Part shown: positions 43,137 to 52,723 of the stretch, in pieces | Numbering within the stretch: the stretch's first letter is position 1 | Layout of the letters: each line of letters begins with the position of its first letter | Origin: Hyphomicrobiales bacterium | GTDB taxonomy: Bacteria > Pseudomonadota > Alphaproteobacteria > Rhizobiales > Xanthobacteraceae | Assembly (NCBI GenBank): GCA_017305455.1 | Contig: JAFKKO010000115.1 | Coordinates: 41,692-105,691 of the forward strand | Length of the DNA: 64,000 bases | Direction of reading: 5' to 3' | Position numbers and translations under genes: made by a program | Notes under the pieces: generated by a model | Told to the model about the DNA's origin: nothing | The model's input: the letters and a program-made list of their open reading frames with translations, nothing else | Databases searched by the model: none

Positions 43137-43546
43137 TTGGCTAAGAAATCTACTGTGTTGCGAAAAGTGGTATTGGTTTGGATTAGCTCTGCCATCATTT
43201 TTCGGGCATCGTCATTTTTTTCGATGAGACGAAAAACTCTCAGTAGATAATTTTCCAAAATATCTGCAGTTCGTCCGAAGAAAACTTCGTCGTGGTATGC
43301 GGCGCACGCAAGCTCTAGCGCATTCGCAAGATCGGCGAATGCATAGGTGCGCTGAATAGAATCGGATGAGTTGGTAAAATGCTTCCAACAATCTCGAAGA
43401 GAATCGTTCAAAGCTATTACTGATCCGGCAGATCCTGCTCTTCGCGCTAAAGAAAGTTGGCGCGCTGCATACAGGATCGCAAAGATTGCAAAAGGAAGCG
43501 CCACGATCGTTGCGATTGCGGCGAGCAACTCGATCAATTCTGTCAC
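43118..43546 (-). CDS. hypothetical protein with one N-terminal membrane segment, 142 aa
   Basis: One hydrophobic helix (LAAIATIVALPFAIFAILYA) is followed by basic RQLSLARRAG and an all-helical soluble part of about 105 residues with no motif I know. The topology, a membrane anchor and then a helical cytosolic domain with a RQLxLARxxxSA-like junction, resembles DUF4760-type proteins, but this is not certain. Codon use is AT-richer than in the flanking core genes. It is separated by 16 bp from the gene before it on this strand, so both could share an mRNA. Confidence 0.55.
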   Translation of the reverse strand: MTELIELLAAIATIVALPFAIFAILYAARQLSLARRAGSAGSVIALNDSLRDCWKHFTNSSDSIQRTYAFADLANALELACAAYHDEVFFGRTADILENYLLRVFRLIEKNDDARKMMAELIQTNTTFRNTVDFLANHRDHD

Positions 43547-43562
43547 CTCTTTAGAAAGCAGA

Positions 43563-43796
43563 TTACTTTCTTGTTTTTTCGCTAGAAGGAGGAACTCCGG
43601 CCCCCGGAATTGATGACTGCACAGGCGGAGACGCTGTCGAGCCTGAAGGTTGAGAAGGGGGCGAGTTCAATGCCTGTTCGAGATGCACCGTCGTCATGTG
43701 TCTCTGCACAAGTGCTCCTTCGAGGTGCAGAGTGGTCATGTGGTGTAGGGTCGTAAATTGCTCGTCGCTGTCTTGCTTTTTCTTGTTCTCGCTCAT
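43563..43796 (-). CDS. hypothetical protein with an internal tandem repeat, 77 aa
   Basis: ATG at 43796 with GGAG six bases upstream. An acidic/basic start (MSENKKKQDSDEQ) leads into two copies of an 11-residue unit, HMTTLHLEGAL and HMTTVHLEQAL, five residues apart. The rest is Pro/Ser-rich (PPSQPSGSTASPP). The repeat is matched at DNA level (CATGTGTC..., CATGTGGT...). No known family. Same strand and close to the membrane-protein gene. Confidence 0.5.
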   Translation of the reverse strand: MSENKKKQDSDEQFTTLHHMTTLHLEGALVQRHMTTVHLEQALNSPPSQPSGSTASPPVQSSIPGAGVPPSSEKTRK

Positions 43797-43897
43797 GCAA
43801 TTCTCCGCAGGCTAATGACTTGATAGGACTATTGATGGGGCAGGAAGACGATCATGGAGAAAAAATGTTTTTAAATCAAGCAATTGGGAGATCTTAC

Positions 43898-43989
43898 TGG
43901 CGGATGGGGTGAGATTCGAACTCACGGTGGGCTTGCACCCACGGCGGTTTTCAAGACCGCTGCCTTAAACCACTCGGCCACCCATCCGG
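43898..43989 (-). tRNA. tRNA-Ser (anticodon UGA)
   Basis: The minus strand reads GGATGGGTGGCCGAGTGGTT from 43989. The anticodon loop is CTTGAAA (anticodon TGA), and the long extra arm GTGGGTGCAAGCCCAC is typical of class II serine tRNAs. The T arm is GTGAGTTCGAATCTCAC and the acceptor 3' strand CCCATCC, then G and an encoded CCA (43898-43900). The 3' end faces the AT-richer islet at 42.5-43.8 kb. Confidence 0.97.
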
Positions 43990-44159
43990 TTCGCTGACGC
44001 GGGCACGTTATTGCAATCCTCCGCGGGAGCGTCAACGCGCGCGAGCCCCAAATGCCCGGCGGGCTCGGGAGCCGGAGGGCATCAAAACCGGCCCAGGCGG
44101 GACGACATGCGCCGGGCGGGGAGGCGGATCGATCGGAGCGGATGGACCTGAAATGCGTG

Positions 44160-44690
44160 TCAGTGTGCCGGGTGCTCGGCTGAGTGCGCCGCCTGCCACC
44201 ACTCCTCGATGGCCTGCTCGTCCGCCTTCATCCTGACCGCGTCCGGGGCGACCTTCCACCAGGCCTCGTGGTGCTTCTCGGACACCGTGGTCAGTACCGG
44301 CACGCCGGCGGCAATGGCCGCCTGGAACGCCGCGGCAAGGCCGCCACCCTGAGCCTCCAGCTTGCCGAACTTGCTCAGCACCACGAGATCGCTGTGCGCG
44401 ATCTGATCCAGCAGCGTGGCGCAGGCGCTTTCCACGCCTTCGCCGTCGAGATGGCAGGAGGTGTTCGCCGGCGGCGTCTCCAGGTACATCAGGAAGCTCT
44501 TGCCGGTGACGATGTCGCGAAGAATGCCCGCGGTGCAACTGCGGTCGGGCAGGGCATGAGCCTCGCCGATCAGGCCGACGACATTCAGCCCGGCGTCGCG
44601 CCATTCGGCCACCTTGGCGGCGAACAGATGCTGGATTGCGAAACTGTCCGGTCCGATCACGGTGCCGATGGGCGCTGGAGTGGCGGTCAT
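44160..44690 (-). CDS. DUF2478 family protein (putative nucleoside-triphosphatase-like)
   Basis: About 176 residues from ATG 44690, which has AGGA eight bases before; longer starts to 44753 lack family character. AGLNVVGLIGEA, CHLDGEGVESACATLLDQIA and DLVVLSKFGKLEAQGGGLAAAFQAAIAAGVPVLT are the DUF2478 landmarks. The family is distantly related to THEP1-like NTPases, sometimes near molybdenum or tungsten transport genes. No Walker A glycine loop of the normal kind is visible, so nucleotide binding is doubtful. Stand-alone gene downstream of tRNA-Ser. Confidence 0.8.
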   Translation of the reverse strand: MTATPAPIGTVIGPDSFAIQHLFAAKVAEWRDAGLNVVGLIGEAHALPDRSCTAGILRDIVTGKSFLMYLETPPANTSCHLDGEGVESACATLLDQIAHSDLVVLSKFGKLEAQGGGLAAAFQAAIAAGVPVLTTVSEKHHEAWWKVAPDAVRMKADEQAIEEWWQAAHSAEHPAH

Positions 44691-44957
44691 CTCGATCATC
44701 CTGCGGTCAGGGAAACATGTAACAAGAATGACTCTTCCGAGTGCGGGCTTCAATATGAATCAGCCTCCCGATTCGCCGCGCCGGGAGCCGAAGATGGCCG
44801 AGCCGGGGGATAGGGATACCCTCAAAGCCTGCTTGGGAACCTCTGGTTTACCAACTTGGCTGTCCTCCATTTCGCCACGGACGGTTATGGTTTATGATCC
44901 GCTTCTGTTTGGGGACCGCGGCCGCTTCGGCCGGCGGCAATTTTGCGTCGGGATCGA

Positions 44958-45863
44958 ATGGGGTTGATCAATCAAGCGGCCGTGCGTCGCAGCCAGCAAT
45001 TCGCGGGTCTGGCCTGCGCCTGCCTGCTGCTGGCCAATTGCTCTGGCTCCGGCAAGTTCTCGCGTGTCGATCCCAAATATGGCGTTTCCTCCAGCCCTCG
45101 CGTGGTCGATTTCGACCAGCCGGTTCCCAGGGGCGGCGGCACTTACCGGATCGGCAAGCCCTATACGGTCGCCGGCCGCACTTACGTGCCGCAGGAGAAT
45201 TACAACTACCGCGCCGAGGGTCTCGCCTCCTGGTATGGCGATAATTTCCACGGCCGCCTGACCGCGAATGGCGAGGTCTTCGACATGACCTCGCTGACTG
45301 CCGCGCATCCGACTTTGCCGATGCCGAGCTATGTCCGCGTCACCAATACGAGCAACGGCAAATCGCTGATCGTGCGCGTCAACGATCGCGGGCCGTATCA
45401 CGGCAATCGCGTCATCGACGTCTCGCACCGCGCCGCCACGCTGCTCGATTTCTACAAGAACGGCACCGCCCGCGTCCGGGTGGAATATGTCGGCCGCGCG
45501 CCGCTGGAAGGCTCCGACGACCGTCAGCTTGTCGCCACGCTGCGCACCGGCGAGCCGGCCCCGGCTCCGTCTGCGGTCCGGATCGCTTCGGCAACGCCGT
45601 TCGTGCCGGAGGTGTCGGAGAGCAGGGGCGTTGCCCGTGCCGATGTTCCGCTGCCGGCGGACCGGCCCTACAGCCTCGGGACCACGCAGGCCGACATGGC
45701 CGGAATGGGCGCCAGCGAGGTTTCGGCCCGCCGCGCCGTGCGCCAGGGCGGCTATCGCTCCGCATCCGCCGCCCCGACGGGTGATGACATCGGCTCGGTG
45801 AGCGCCTATCACCCGGTCGCCGCGGAAACCATCGGCAACCCGCTGTCACGCGGACTTTACTGA
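44958..45863 (+). CDS. rlpA: septal ring lytic transglycosylase / RlpA-like lipoprotein
   Basis: 301 residues. Lipoprotein signal with lipobox LLLANC (Cys28). A double-psi beta-barrel domain follows: RAEGLASWYGDNFHGRLTAN, MPSYVRVTN, LIVRVNDRGPYHGNRVIDVS, carrying the catalytic Asp of NDRGPY. The C-terminal third is Ala/Pro-rich without a clear SPOR domain. The frame opens at a TTG (44943); the ATG at 44958 is chosen. RlpA cuts naked glycan strands at septa. It precedes the D,D-carboxypeptidase gene by 143 bp. Confidence 0.85.
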   Translation: MGLINQAAVRRSQQFAGLACACLLLANCSGSGKFSRVDPKYGVSSSPRVVDFDQPVPRGGGTYRIGKPYTVAGRTYVPQENYNYRAEGLASWYGDNFHGRLTANGEVFDMTSLTAAHPTLPMPSYVRVTNTSNGKSLIVRVNDRGPYHGNRVIDVSHRAATLLDFYKNGTARVRVEYVGRAPLEGSDDRQLVATLRTGEPAPAPSAVRIASATPFVPEVSESRGVARADVPLPADRPYSLGTTQADMAGMGASEVSARRAVRQGGYRSASAAPTGDDIGSVSAYHPVAAETIGNPLSRGLY

Positions 45864-46006
45864 TTCCGCTCGTCGTCCCGGCCTGCGCCGGCATGACATT
45901 CGAAATCCAATCGATTTCGGCCTCGTTGCCGCCTGCCGAACAAAGCCAGCCTTGCGTTGTTCGGGCCTGTTGCAACTGTTACAACGCCACTCTCAGGAAT
46001 CGAGGA

Positions 46007-47263
46007 ATGGCAGCGATCTCATCAGGCTATGTGACGTCGAGGTGCCCCGCCATGCCGTGGTGGCGGACGCTGCTGGCCGCCTTCGTGATGCTCGCTCTCG
46101 CCGCCGGTGGGGTGGCGTATGCCGCCAACAACAGCGTGCAGGGCGCCAAGAAGGAAGAGGGCGGCCTCGACATCGACGCGCCGACCGCGATCCTGATCGA
46201 GGCGAAGACCGGCAGCATCCTGTTCGAGAAGAACGCCGACCAGTTGCTGGCGCCTTCCAGCATGATGAAGCTGATGACCGTGGAGGTGGTGTTCGACGCC
46301 ATCGCCAAGGGCGAGGTCAAGCTCACCGACGAATACAAGATCAGCGAGAATGCGTGGCGGCGCGGCGGTGCGCCATCCGGCAGCTCGACCATGTTCGCCG
46401 CGCTCAACAGCCGCGTCAGCGTCGATGACCTGCTGCATGGCGCGATCATTCAGAGCGGCAACGATTCCTGCATTGCCCTTGCCGAAGGCATGTCCGGCAA
46501 CGAGACCGAGTTCGTCGCGCGGATGACCAAGCGCGCGCGCGAACTGGGCCTGACGCACTCGACCTTCGGCAACACCAACGGCCTGCCCAATCCGGATAAC
46601 AAGATGTCGGTGCGCGAGCTGGCGATGCTGTCACGGCATCTCATCCTGACCTATCCGGACTTCTACAAATTGTTCGGCGAGCGCGAGTTCACCTGGAACA
46701 AGATCCGCCAGCAGAACCGCAATCCGCTGCTGACCTCGCTTGACGGCGCCGACGGCCTCAAGACCGGCTACACCAAGGAGGGCGGCTACGGCATGGTCGG
46801 CTCGGCGCTGCAGAGCGGCTTGCGGCTGATCGTGGCGGTCAACGGCCTTGAGGACGCCGCCGATCGCGCGGCTGACGCCAAGCGTCTCTTGGAGTGGGGT
46901 TTCCGCAATTTCGAATCCCGCACGCTGTTCGCGGAAGGACACACCGTCGGCTACGCCAAGGTGTTCGGCGGCGAGGCCGGTTCTGTAAAATTGAGCGCCG
47001 GCGAGCCGGTCAAGGTGATGGTGCAGCGGAACGGCAACGACAAGCTCACCGCCCGCATCATCTACAAGGGGCCGGTCCGTGCGCCGGTCGCAAGCGGTCA
47101 GCCGGTTGGCGTGCTCAAGGTCTGGCGCGGCCAGAACCTCGCGCTGGAGATGCCACTCCATGCCGCGGAAGAGGTCGGCCGCGGCTCGATCACGCAGCGC
47201 GCGATCGATGGCGCGAGCGAACTTGCGATCGGCCTGTTCCGCGCCGGCGTGGAGAAGCTGTGA
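46007..47263 (+). CDS. D-alanyl-D-alanine carboxypeptidase (PBP5/6 type)
   Basis: 418 residues from ATG 46007 with AGGA nine bases upstream; ATG 46052 is an alternative. Signal segment WWRTLLAAFVMLALAAGGVA, cleavage near AYA. Active-site triad: S85xxK88 in APSSMMKLM, SGN in IIQSGNDSC and KTG in DGLKTGYTKEGG. A C-terminal beta domain follows, and the amphipathic end GASELAIGLFRAGVEKL would anchor the protein to the inner membrane. It removes the terminal D-Ala of muropeptides. The stop overlaps or adjoins the tmk start. Confidence 0.92.
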   Translation: MAAISSGYVTSRCPAMPWWRTLLAAFVMLALAAGGVAYAANNSVQGAKKEEGGLDIDAPTAILIEAKTGSILFEKNADQLLAPSSMMKLMTVEVVFDAIAKGEVKLTDEYKISENAWRRGGAPSGSSTMFAALNSRVSVDDLLHGAIIQSGNDSCIALAEGMSGNETEFVARMTKRARELGLTHSTFGNTNGLPNPDNKMSVRELAMLSRHLILTYPDFYKLFGEREFTWNKIRQQNRNPLLTSLDGADGLKTGYTKEGGYGMVGSALQSGLRLIVAVNGLEDAADRAADAKRLLEWGFRNFESRTLFAEGHTVGYAKVFGGEAGSVKLSAGEPVKVMVQRNGNDKLTARIIYKGPVRAPVASGQPVGVLKVWRGQNLALEMPLHAAEEVGRGSITQRAIDGASELAIGLFRAGVEKL

Positions 47264-47265
47264 CG

Positions 47266-47955
47266 ATGACCGGCAAGGATTCGTCCACGGCGGCCGCGCC
47301 GGGCTGCTTCATCACCTTCGAGGGCGGCGAGGGCTCCGGCAAATCGACGCAAATCCAGATTCTGGCTGACCGTCTCAACAACACCGCTTTCCGCACCATC
47401 GTGACGCGCGAGCCGGGCGGCTCGCCCGGCGCGGAGATCATTCGTCATGTGCTGCTCTCCGGCGTCGGCAAGGCGTTCGGCAGCGATGCGGAAACGCTGC
47501 TGTTCGCGGCGGCGCGCGACGATCATGTGCATCAGGTGATCAAACCGGCGCTGGAGCGCGGCATCTGGGTGCTGTGCGACCGCTTCACTGACTCGACGCA
47601 GGTCTATCAGGGCAAGCTCGGCAAGGTCGACCCCGCGCTGATTGGGGCGCTGGAGCGCGTCACCATCGGGGATCTGAAGCCGGACCTGACGCTGATTCTC
47701 GACGTGCCGGTCGCGGTCGGGCTGCGCCGCGCCATCAAGCGCCGCGGCAAGGCGGTCGCCGATCGCTTCGAACAGGAGAGCCTCGGCTTTCACGAGAAGC
47801 TGCGCGCGGCCTATCAGCAGCTTGCGACCGACGAGCCGCAACGCTGTGTGCTGATCGACGCCAACGCCGATGCCGACACCGTCGCGGCACGGGTATGGGC
47901 AGTGGTGCAGGAGCGCCTGCTCAAGAGCGACGCCAGCCAGACGGTGCGCGCATGA
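47266..47955 (+). CDS. tmk: thymidylate kinase
   Basis: 229 residues from ATG 47266, two bases after the carboxypeptidase stop; a GTG at 47260 is also in frame. P-loop TFEGGEGSGKSTQIQ, TREPGGSPGAE, DR motif LCDRFTDSTQVYQG and a lid region AIKRRGKAVADRFE. It phosphorylates dTMP to dTDP. First of the overlapping tmk-holB-metG-tatD unit common in alphaproteobacteria. Confidence 0.95.
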   Translation: MTGKDSSTAAAPGCFITFEGGEGSGKSTQIQILADRLNNTAFRTIVTREPGGSPGAEIIRHVLLSGVGKAFGSDAETLLFAAARDDHVHQVIKPALERGIWVLCDRFTDSTQVYQGKLGKVDPALIGALERVTIGDLKPDLTLILDVPVAVGLRRAIKRRGKAVADRFEQESLGFHEKLRAAYQQLATDEPQRCVLIDANADADTVAARVWAVVQERLLKSDASQTVRA

Positions 47956-49010
47956 GCCCGCGCGAGGCCGAGAGCGAAACGATGGCGCCGCTGCCGCGCC
48001 AGACTGCGCGGCTCTACGGCCATGCGGCGGCCGAAGCGACGCTGCTCAATGCTTACAAGAGCGGTCAGATTCCGCACGCCTGGCTGATCGGCGGCGCGCA
48101 GGGCATCGGCAAGGCGACGCTGGCCTATCGCATGGCGAAGTTCGTGCTCGCTAATCCCGAGCCGTCCATGCCCGCGGTTCAGCGCGCGACCAGCCTCGAC
48201 CTCGATCCCGATCATCCGGTGGCGCGGCAGGTGGTGGCGGGCAGCCATGGCGGCCTCTTGACGCTGGAGCGCACCGCCAACGACAAGGGCGTGATGCGCA
48301 GCGTGATCACCGTCGATGAATCGCGCGAGACCATCTCGTTCTTCGGCTCGACCGCCGCCGTCGCCGGCTGGCGGGTCTGCATTGTCGACACCGTGGACGA
48401 ACTCAACGCCAATGCGTCCAACGCGCTGTTGAAGATTTTGGAGGAGCCGCCGGCGCGCTCGCTGTTTCTTCTGGTCAGCCACGCACCTTCGCGCGTGCTC
48501 GCCACCATCCAGTCGCGCTGCCGGAAATTGATGCTGCGGCCGCTGGCGGCAAGCGATGTGATCCTCGCTGCCGCGCAGGCGGCGGAGCGCGGCCCGCAGG
48601 ACGCAGCCCTGCGCGAGGCGGCGGAGGCGGGCGAGGGCAGCGTGGCGCGGACGCTGGCGCTGCTGGATGGCGATACGCTCGGGCTGCATCACCGTGTTGC
48701 GGCGCTGCTCGACGCCCTGCCGCATGTCGAGCCGCGCGCGTTGCATGCACTCGGCGATGCGCTGCCGCTGAGCGACCGCGTCGCCTTGCGCACGTTCATC
48801 GACACGGTGGATCGCTGGCTGACGTCGCATCTGCGCGCGCCGGATCTGCAGGCGAACCTGCCGCGCCTTGCGCGCCTTGCGGAGGTATGGGAAAAGATCA
48901 ATCAGTCCGCGCGCGAGACCGAAGCATTCAATCTGGAGCGCAAGCCGCTGGTGTTTTCGGTCTTCAGCATGCTGGCCGAAGCCACCGCGAAGCCTCCGTC
49001 GCGAGCTTGA
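47952..49010 (+). CDS. holB: DNA polymerase III subunit delta'
   Basis: 352 residues; ATGA overlap with tmk. The AAA+ clamp-loader part has [20 protein letters not shown], [29 protein letters not shown] residues (here [18 protein letters not shown]) and [20 protein letters not shown] with the SRC arginine finger. The four-Cys zinc module of the enterobacterial protein is absent, as usual in this class. Forms the clamp loader with DnaX and HolA. Confidence 0.92.
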   Translation: MSPREAESETMAPLPRQTARLYGHAAAEATLLNAYKSGQIPHAWLIGGAQGIGKATLAYRMAKFVLANPEPSMPAVQRATSLDLDPDHPVARQVVAGSHGGLLTLERTANDKGVMRSVITVDESRETISFFGSTAAVAGWRVCIVDTVDELNANASNALLKILEEPPARSLFLLVSHAPSRVLATIQSRCRKLMLRPLAASDVILAAAQAAERGPQDAALREAAEAGEGSVARTLALLDGDTLGLHHRVAALLDALPHVEPRALHALGDALPLSDRVALRTFIDTVDRWLTSHLRAPDLQANLPRLARLAEVWEKINQSARETEAFNLERKPLVFSVFSMLAEATAKPPSRA

Positions 49011-49087
49011 TACACTTACCGCCGGCCCGGAGCGCGCCCCGCGATCGCGATTCCGCCGGCATTGTTGCGAAACCTGAAGGACGCGCG

Positions 49088-51115
49088 ATGGCCAAGAAGG
49101 CAGCCAAATCGAAAAAGACACCAGTGAAGAAGGCGCGCGCGGCAAAGCGCGCCACGGCGGCATCGAAGGCGTCTGGTCGCAAGGCGAAGAAGGCGAAGAA
49201 AACCAAAAAGACGCCGAAGAAGATCGCCAGGAAAACCGTGCGGAAGGTAGCAGCGAAGAGCAAGAAGACGGGCGCCAAGAAAGCCGCTGCCAAGAAGCGC
49301 GCGACAAAGGGCGCTGCGAAGCGCAAGCCTGCCGCCAAAGCCAGGTCCACCGTTAAGGGCAAGGTTGCGAAATCCAAGTCTTCTCGAGTGAAGAAGCCTT
49401 CTCAAGTGAAGAAACCTTCCCAGGCAAAGAAGACGGCAGCACCGAAGCCGAAGTCTGCTCCGGTCGCGGCAGTAAAGGCCAAGCCCGCGCCGGTGAAAGC
49501 GCCGCGCAAGCCGGCGCAGCCGAAAGCCGCGGCAAAGCCGGTGCAGGCCGCTGCCGCCCCGGCGCGCAATGCCTTCTACATCACCACCGCGATCGCCTAT
49601 CCGAACGGCGCGCCGCATATCGGTCACGCCTATGAGGCGATCGCGACCGACGCGCTGGCGCGTTTCCAGCGCCTCGACGGCAAGGACGTGTTCTTCCTCA
49701 CCGGCACCGACGAGCACGGCCTGAAGATGATCCAGACCGCGCAGAAGGAGAACATGACGCCGGCCGACCTCGCCGCGCGTAACGCCGCGCGGTTCAAGGA
49801 GATGGATCAGCGTCTCAACGTGTCCTATGACCGTTTCATCCGCACCTCCGAGGCTCAGCACCACGCCTCGACGCAGGAAATCTGGCGGCGGATGCTGGAG
49901 AACGGCGACATCTATCCCGACAGCTATGCCGGCTGGTACTCGGTGCGCGACGAAGCCTATTACGCCGAGGACGAGACCAACGTCGGTGAGGATGGCGTGC
50001 GGCGCGGCCCGCAAGGCTCGCCGGTCGAGTGGGTGGAGGAAAAGAGCTATTTCTTCAGGCTCTCCGCCTATCAGGACAAGCTGCTGGCGCTCTACGAGGA
50101 GCAGGCGGACTTCATCGGACCCGACGTGCGCAAGAACGAGGTCGTGTCCTTCGTCAAGGGCGGGCTGAAGGATCTGTCGATCTCGCGCACCACCTTCGAC
50201 TGGGGCGTGAAGGTGCCGAACGATCCCGAGCATGTGATGTATGTCTGGGTCGATGCGCTGACCAACTACATCACCGGCGTCGGCTTCCCCGACGAAAACG
50301 ACGCCAACTGGCATTACTGGCCGGCGGACATTCACATCATCGGCAAGGACATCATTCGCTTTCACGCGGTGTACTGGCCGGCGTTCCTGATGTCGGCGGG
50401 GATTCCGCTGCCGAAGCGCGTGTTCGCGCATGGCTTCCTGTTCAACCGCGGCGAGAAGATGTCGAAGTCGGTCGGCAATGTGGTCGATCCGTTCAATCTG
50501 GCGGATCAGTACGGCGTCGATCAGCTTCGCTACTTCCTGCTGCGTGAGGTGCCGTTCGGGCAGGACGGCAACTACAATCACGAGGCTATCGTCGCGCGCA
50601 CCAACGCCGATCTCGCCAACGATCTTGGCAATCTGGCGCAGCGCTCGCTGTCGATGATCGGCAAGCAGCATGCCGGCGTGCTGCCGGAGCCGGGCGAATT
50701 CAGCGACACCGACAAAGCGATTCTGGCACAGGCCGACGCCATGCTGGCGCAGGCGCGCGAGGCGATGGCAACGCAGCAGATCCATCAGGCGCTGAACGCC
50801 ATCTGGGCCGTGGTGGCGGAAGCCAACCGCTATTTCGCGGGCGAGGCGCCGTGGGTGCTGGCGAAGACCGATCCGGCGCGGCAGAAGACGGTGCTCTACG
50901 TCACCGCCGAAGTGGTGCGCCAGATCGCCATTCTCGCGCAGCCGGCGATGCCGGAAGCGATGAGCAAGATGCTCGACATCCTCGCTATTCCGGCGGACGC
51001 GCGCGACTTCGCGGCGCTCGCTACCCGCATCAAGGCCGGCATGCAGCTTCCGCCGACCTCGCCGGTGTTCCCGCGCTATGTCGAGCCGCTCGATCCGTCC
51101 GCGGCGAAATCCTGA
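49088..51115 (+). CDS. metG: methionyl-tRNA synthetase with a 160-residue Lys/Ala-rich N-terminal extension
   Basis: 675 residues from ATG 49088, with GAAGGA six bases upstream. Residues 1-160 are Lys/Ala/Pro-rich like histone H1 tails ([17 protein letters not shown]) with a small [12 protein letters not shown] repeat near 101-112. The catalytic core starts [20 protein letters not shown], with the HIGH motif in [10 protein letters not shown] and the KMSKS motif in [11 protein letters not shown]. The core is about 515 residues and has no C-terminal tRNA-binding (Arc1p-like) domain. The extension may bind tRNA nonspecifically, as basic extensions do in eukaryotic synthetases; that is inference. 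tatD overlaps its stop. Confidence 0.93.
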   Translation: MAKKAAKSKKTPVKKARAAKRATAASKASGRKAKKAKKTKKTPKKIARKTVRKVAAKSKKTGAKKAAAKKRATKGAAKRKPAAKARSTVKGKVAKSKSSRVKKPSQVKKPSQAKKTAAPKPKSAPVAAVKAKPAPVKAPRKPAQPKAAAKPVQAAAAPARNAFYITTAIAYPNGAPHIGHAYEAIATDALARFQRLDGKDVFFLTGTDEHGLKMIQTAQKENMTPADLAARNAARFKEMDQRLNVSYDRFIRTSEAQHHASTQEIWRRMLENGDIYPDSYAGWYSVRDEAYYAEDETNVGEDGVRRGPQGSPVEWVEEKSYFFRLSAYQDKLLALYEEQADFIGPDVRKNEVVSFVKGGLKDLSISRTTFDWGVKVPNDPEHVMYVWVDALTNYITGVGFPDENDANWHYWPADIHIIGKDIIRFHAVYWPAFLMSAGIPLPKRVFAHGFLFNRGEKMSKSVGNVVDPFNLADQYGVDQLRYFLLREVPFGQDGNYNHEAIVARTNADLANDLGNLAQRSLSMIGKQHAGVLPEPGEFSDTDKAILAQADAMLAQAREAMATQQIHQALNAIWAVVAEANRYFAGEAPWVLAKTDPARQKTVLYVTAEVVRQIAILAQPAMPEAMSKMLDILAIPADARDFAALATRIKAGMQLPPTSPVFPRYVEPLDPSAAKS

Positions 51116-51906
51116 TGCTTGTCGACAGCCACTGCCACCTCGATTTTCCGGACTTCGCCGACGATCTCGACGGCATTGTCGCGCGGGCCGAGGCGGCGGG
51201 GGTGGAGCGCATCGTCACGATCTCGACGCGGGTGCGGCGGATCGCTGCGCTGCAGGCGATCGCCGAGCGCTTTGCCAACGTCTATTGCTCGGTCGGCACC
51301 CATCCGCATCAGGCCGATGAAGAAGACGGCATCACTGCCGATGAGTTGATCGCGCTGACGCAGCATTCGAAAACCGTGGCGCTGGGCGAGGCGGGGCTGG
51401 ATTATTTCTACGACAACTCGTCACGCGCGGCGCAGGAGCGAGGCTTCCGCGCCCACATCGCGGCGGCGCGCGCGACCGGATTGCCGCTGGTGATCCACAC
51501 CCGCGAGGCGGACGAGGATTGCGGCCGGATTCTCGATCAGGAAATGGCGAAGGGGCCCTTCCGCGCCGTGCTGCATTGTTACACCGGCGGCCGCGACCTG
51601 GCGATGAAAGCGATCGCACACGGACTGTCGATCTCCTTCACCGGGATTCTCACCTTCAAGAACTCGCAGGCGATCCGCGATATCGCCGCCGAGCTGCCGG
51701 CCGACCGCATCATGGTGGAGACCGATGCGCCGTTCCTTGCGCCGGGTAAATTCCGCGGCAAGCGTAACGAGCCCGCTTTCGTGGTCGAAACCGCGAAAGT
51801 GCTGGCCGATGTGCGCGGCGTGTCGTTCGAAGAGATCGCGCGCCAGACCACCGATAATTTCTATCGCTTCTTCGACAAGGTGCCGCGAGGTCCGGCAGCG
51901 GCATGA
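51115..51906 (+). CDS. tatD: TatD family metal-dependent hydrolase (DNase)
   Basis: 263 residues; ATG overlaps the metG stop by one base. Metal site DSHCHLDFPDF, VGTHPHQADE, GEAGLDYFYDNSSRAAQERGF, VIHTREAD, VLHCYTGG and METDAPFLAPGKFRGKRNEP are the complete TatD set. The family has 3'-5' exonuclease activity on DNA and some RNA. It overlaps the next gene by ATGA. Confidence 0.92.
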   Translation: MLVDSHCHLDFPDFADDLDGIVARAEAAGVERIVTISTRVRRIAALQAIAERFANVYCSVGTHPHQADEEDGITADELIALTQHSKTVALGEAGLDYFYDNSSRAAQERGFRAHIAAARATGLPLVIHTREADEDCGRILDQEMAKGPFRAVLHCYTGGRDLAMKAIAHGLSISFTGILTFKNSQAIRDIAAELPADRIMVETDAPFLAPGKFRGKRNEPAFVVETAKVLADVRGVSFEEIARQTTDNFYRFFDKVPRGPAAA

Positions 51907-52706
51907 GCGTCACTCTCACCATTCTCGGCTGCGGTTCATCCGCAGGCGTGCCGCGTCCGGCGCTCGGCTGGGGCGCCTGCGATCCGGCCAACCCGAAGAA
52001 TCGCCGCCGCCGCTGCTCGCTGATGGCCGAGCGGCAATCGGCGGACGGCATCACGCGCGTGATCATCGACACTTCGCCGGATCTGCGCGAGCAGTTGATC
52101 GACGCCGACGTCGATCACATCGATGCGGTGTTCCTCACTCATGAGCACGCCGACCAGACACACGGCATCGACGATTTGCGCTCCGTGGTGATGCACCAGC
52201 GCCACCGCGTGCCGGTCTATCTCAATCAATCGACGGCGACGGACATCATCGCCCGCTTCGGCTATTGCTTCACATCGCCGCCGGGCAGCGGCTACCCGCC
52301 GATCCTGGACAGGTGCGATGTGGAGGCGGGCGACACCAGGGTGATCGAGGGGAAGGGTGGTCCACTCTCCCTCACCGCGTTCTGGCTGCAGCATGGCAAT
52401 ATCCCGGCGCTCGGCTATCGCATCGGCAACGCCGCCTACACGCCCGACGTCAACGATATTCCGGCCGAGAGCTGGCCGGCGCTCGAAGGGCTCGATCTGT
52501 GGATTATCGACGGCCTGCGCTATGCGCCGCATCCCAGCCATTTCAGCGTCGATGACGCGCTTCGCTGGATCGAACGCTTCAAACCGAAGCGGGCGGTGAT
52601 CACCAACATGCACGCCGATCTCGATTACGATGTGCTGCGGCAGAAGCTGCCGGCGAATGTGGTGCCGGCGTTTGACGGCATGCGGTTGCCGCTGACGGAC
52701 GACTGA
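51903..52706 (+). CDS. MBL-fold metal-dependent hydrolase (PhnP-like)
   Basis: 267 residues. VTLTILGCGSSAGVPRP start, LIDTSP-type strand, zinc motif LTHEHADQTHGIDDLR, and C-terminal ALRWIERFKPKRAVITNMHADLDYD. This matches the PhnP/YcbX-type cyclic phosphodiesterase-like branch usually located after tatD in alphaproteobacteria. End of the tmk operon; a repeat follows. Confidence 0.87.
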   Translation: MSVTLTILGCGSSAGVPRPALGWGACDPANPKNRRRRCSLMAERQSADGITRVIIDTSPDLREQLIDADVDHIDAVFLTHEHADQTHGIDDLRSVVMHQRHRVPVYLNQSTATDIIARFGYCFTSPPGSGYPPILDRCDVEAGDTRVIEGKGGPLSLTAFWLQHGNIPALGYRIGNAAYTPDVNDIPAESWPALEGLDLWIIDGLRYAPHPSHFSVDDALRWIERFKPKRAVITNMHADLDYDVLRQKLPANVVPAFDGMRLPLTDD

Positions 52707-52723
52707 TCGCTGCGCTTCATTCC

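Noticed and set aside
49016-50785. Open frame of 589 codons on the minus strand opposite metG
   Set aside because: The repetitive Leu/Arg-rich end mirrors the Lys-rich MetRS tail read backwards; no evidence of translation.
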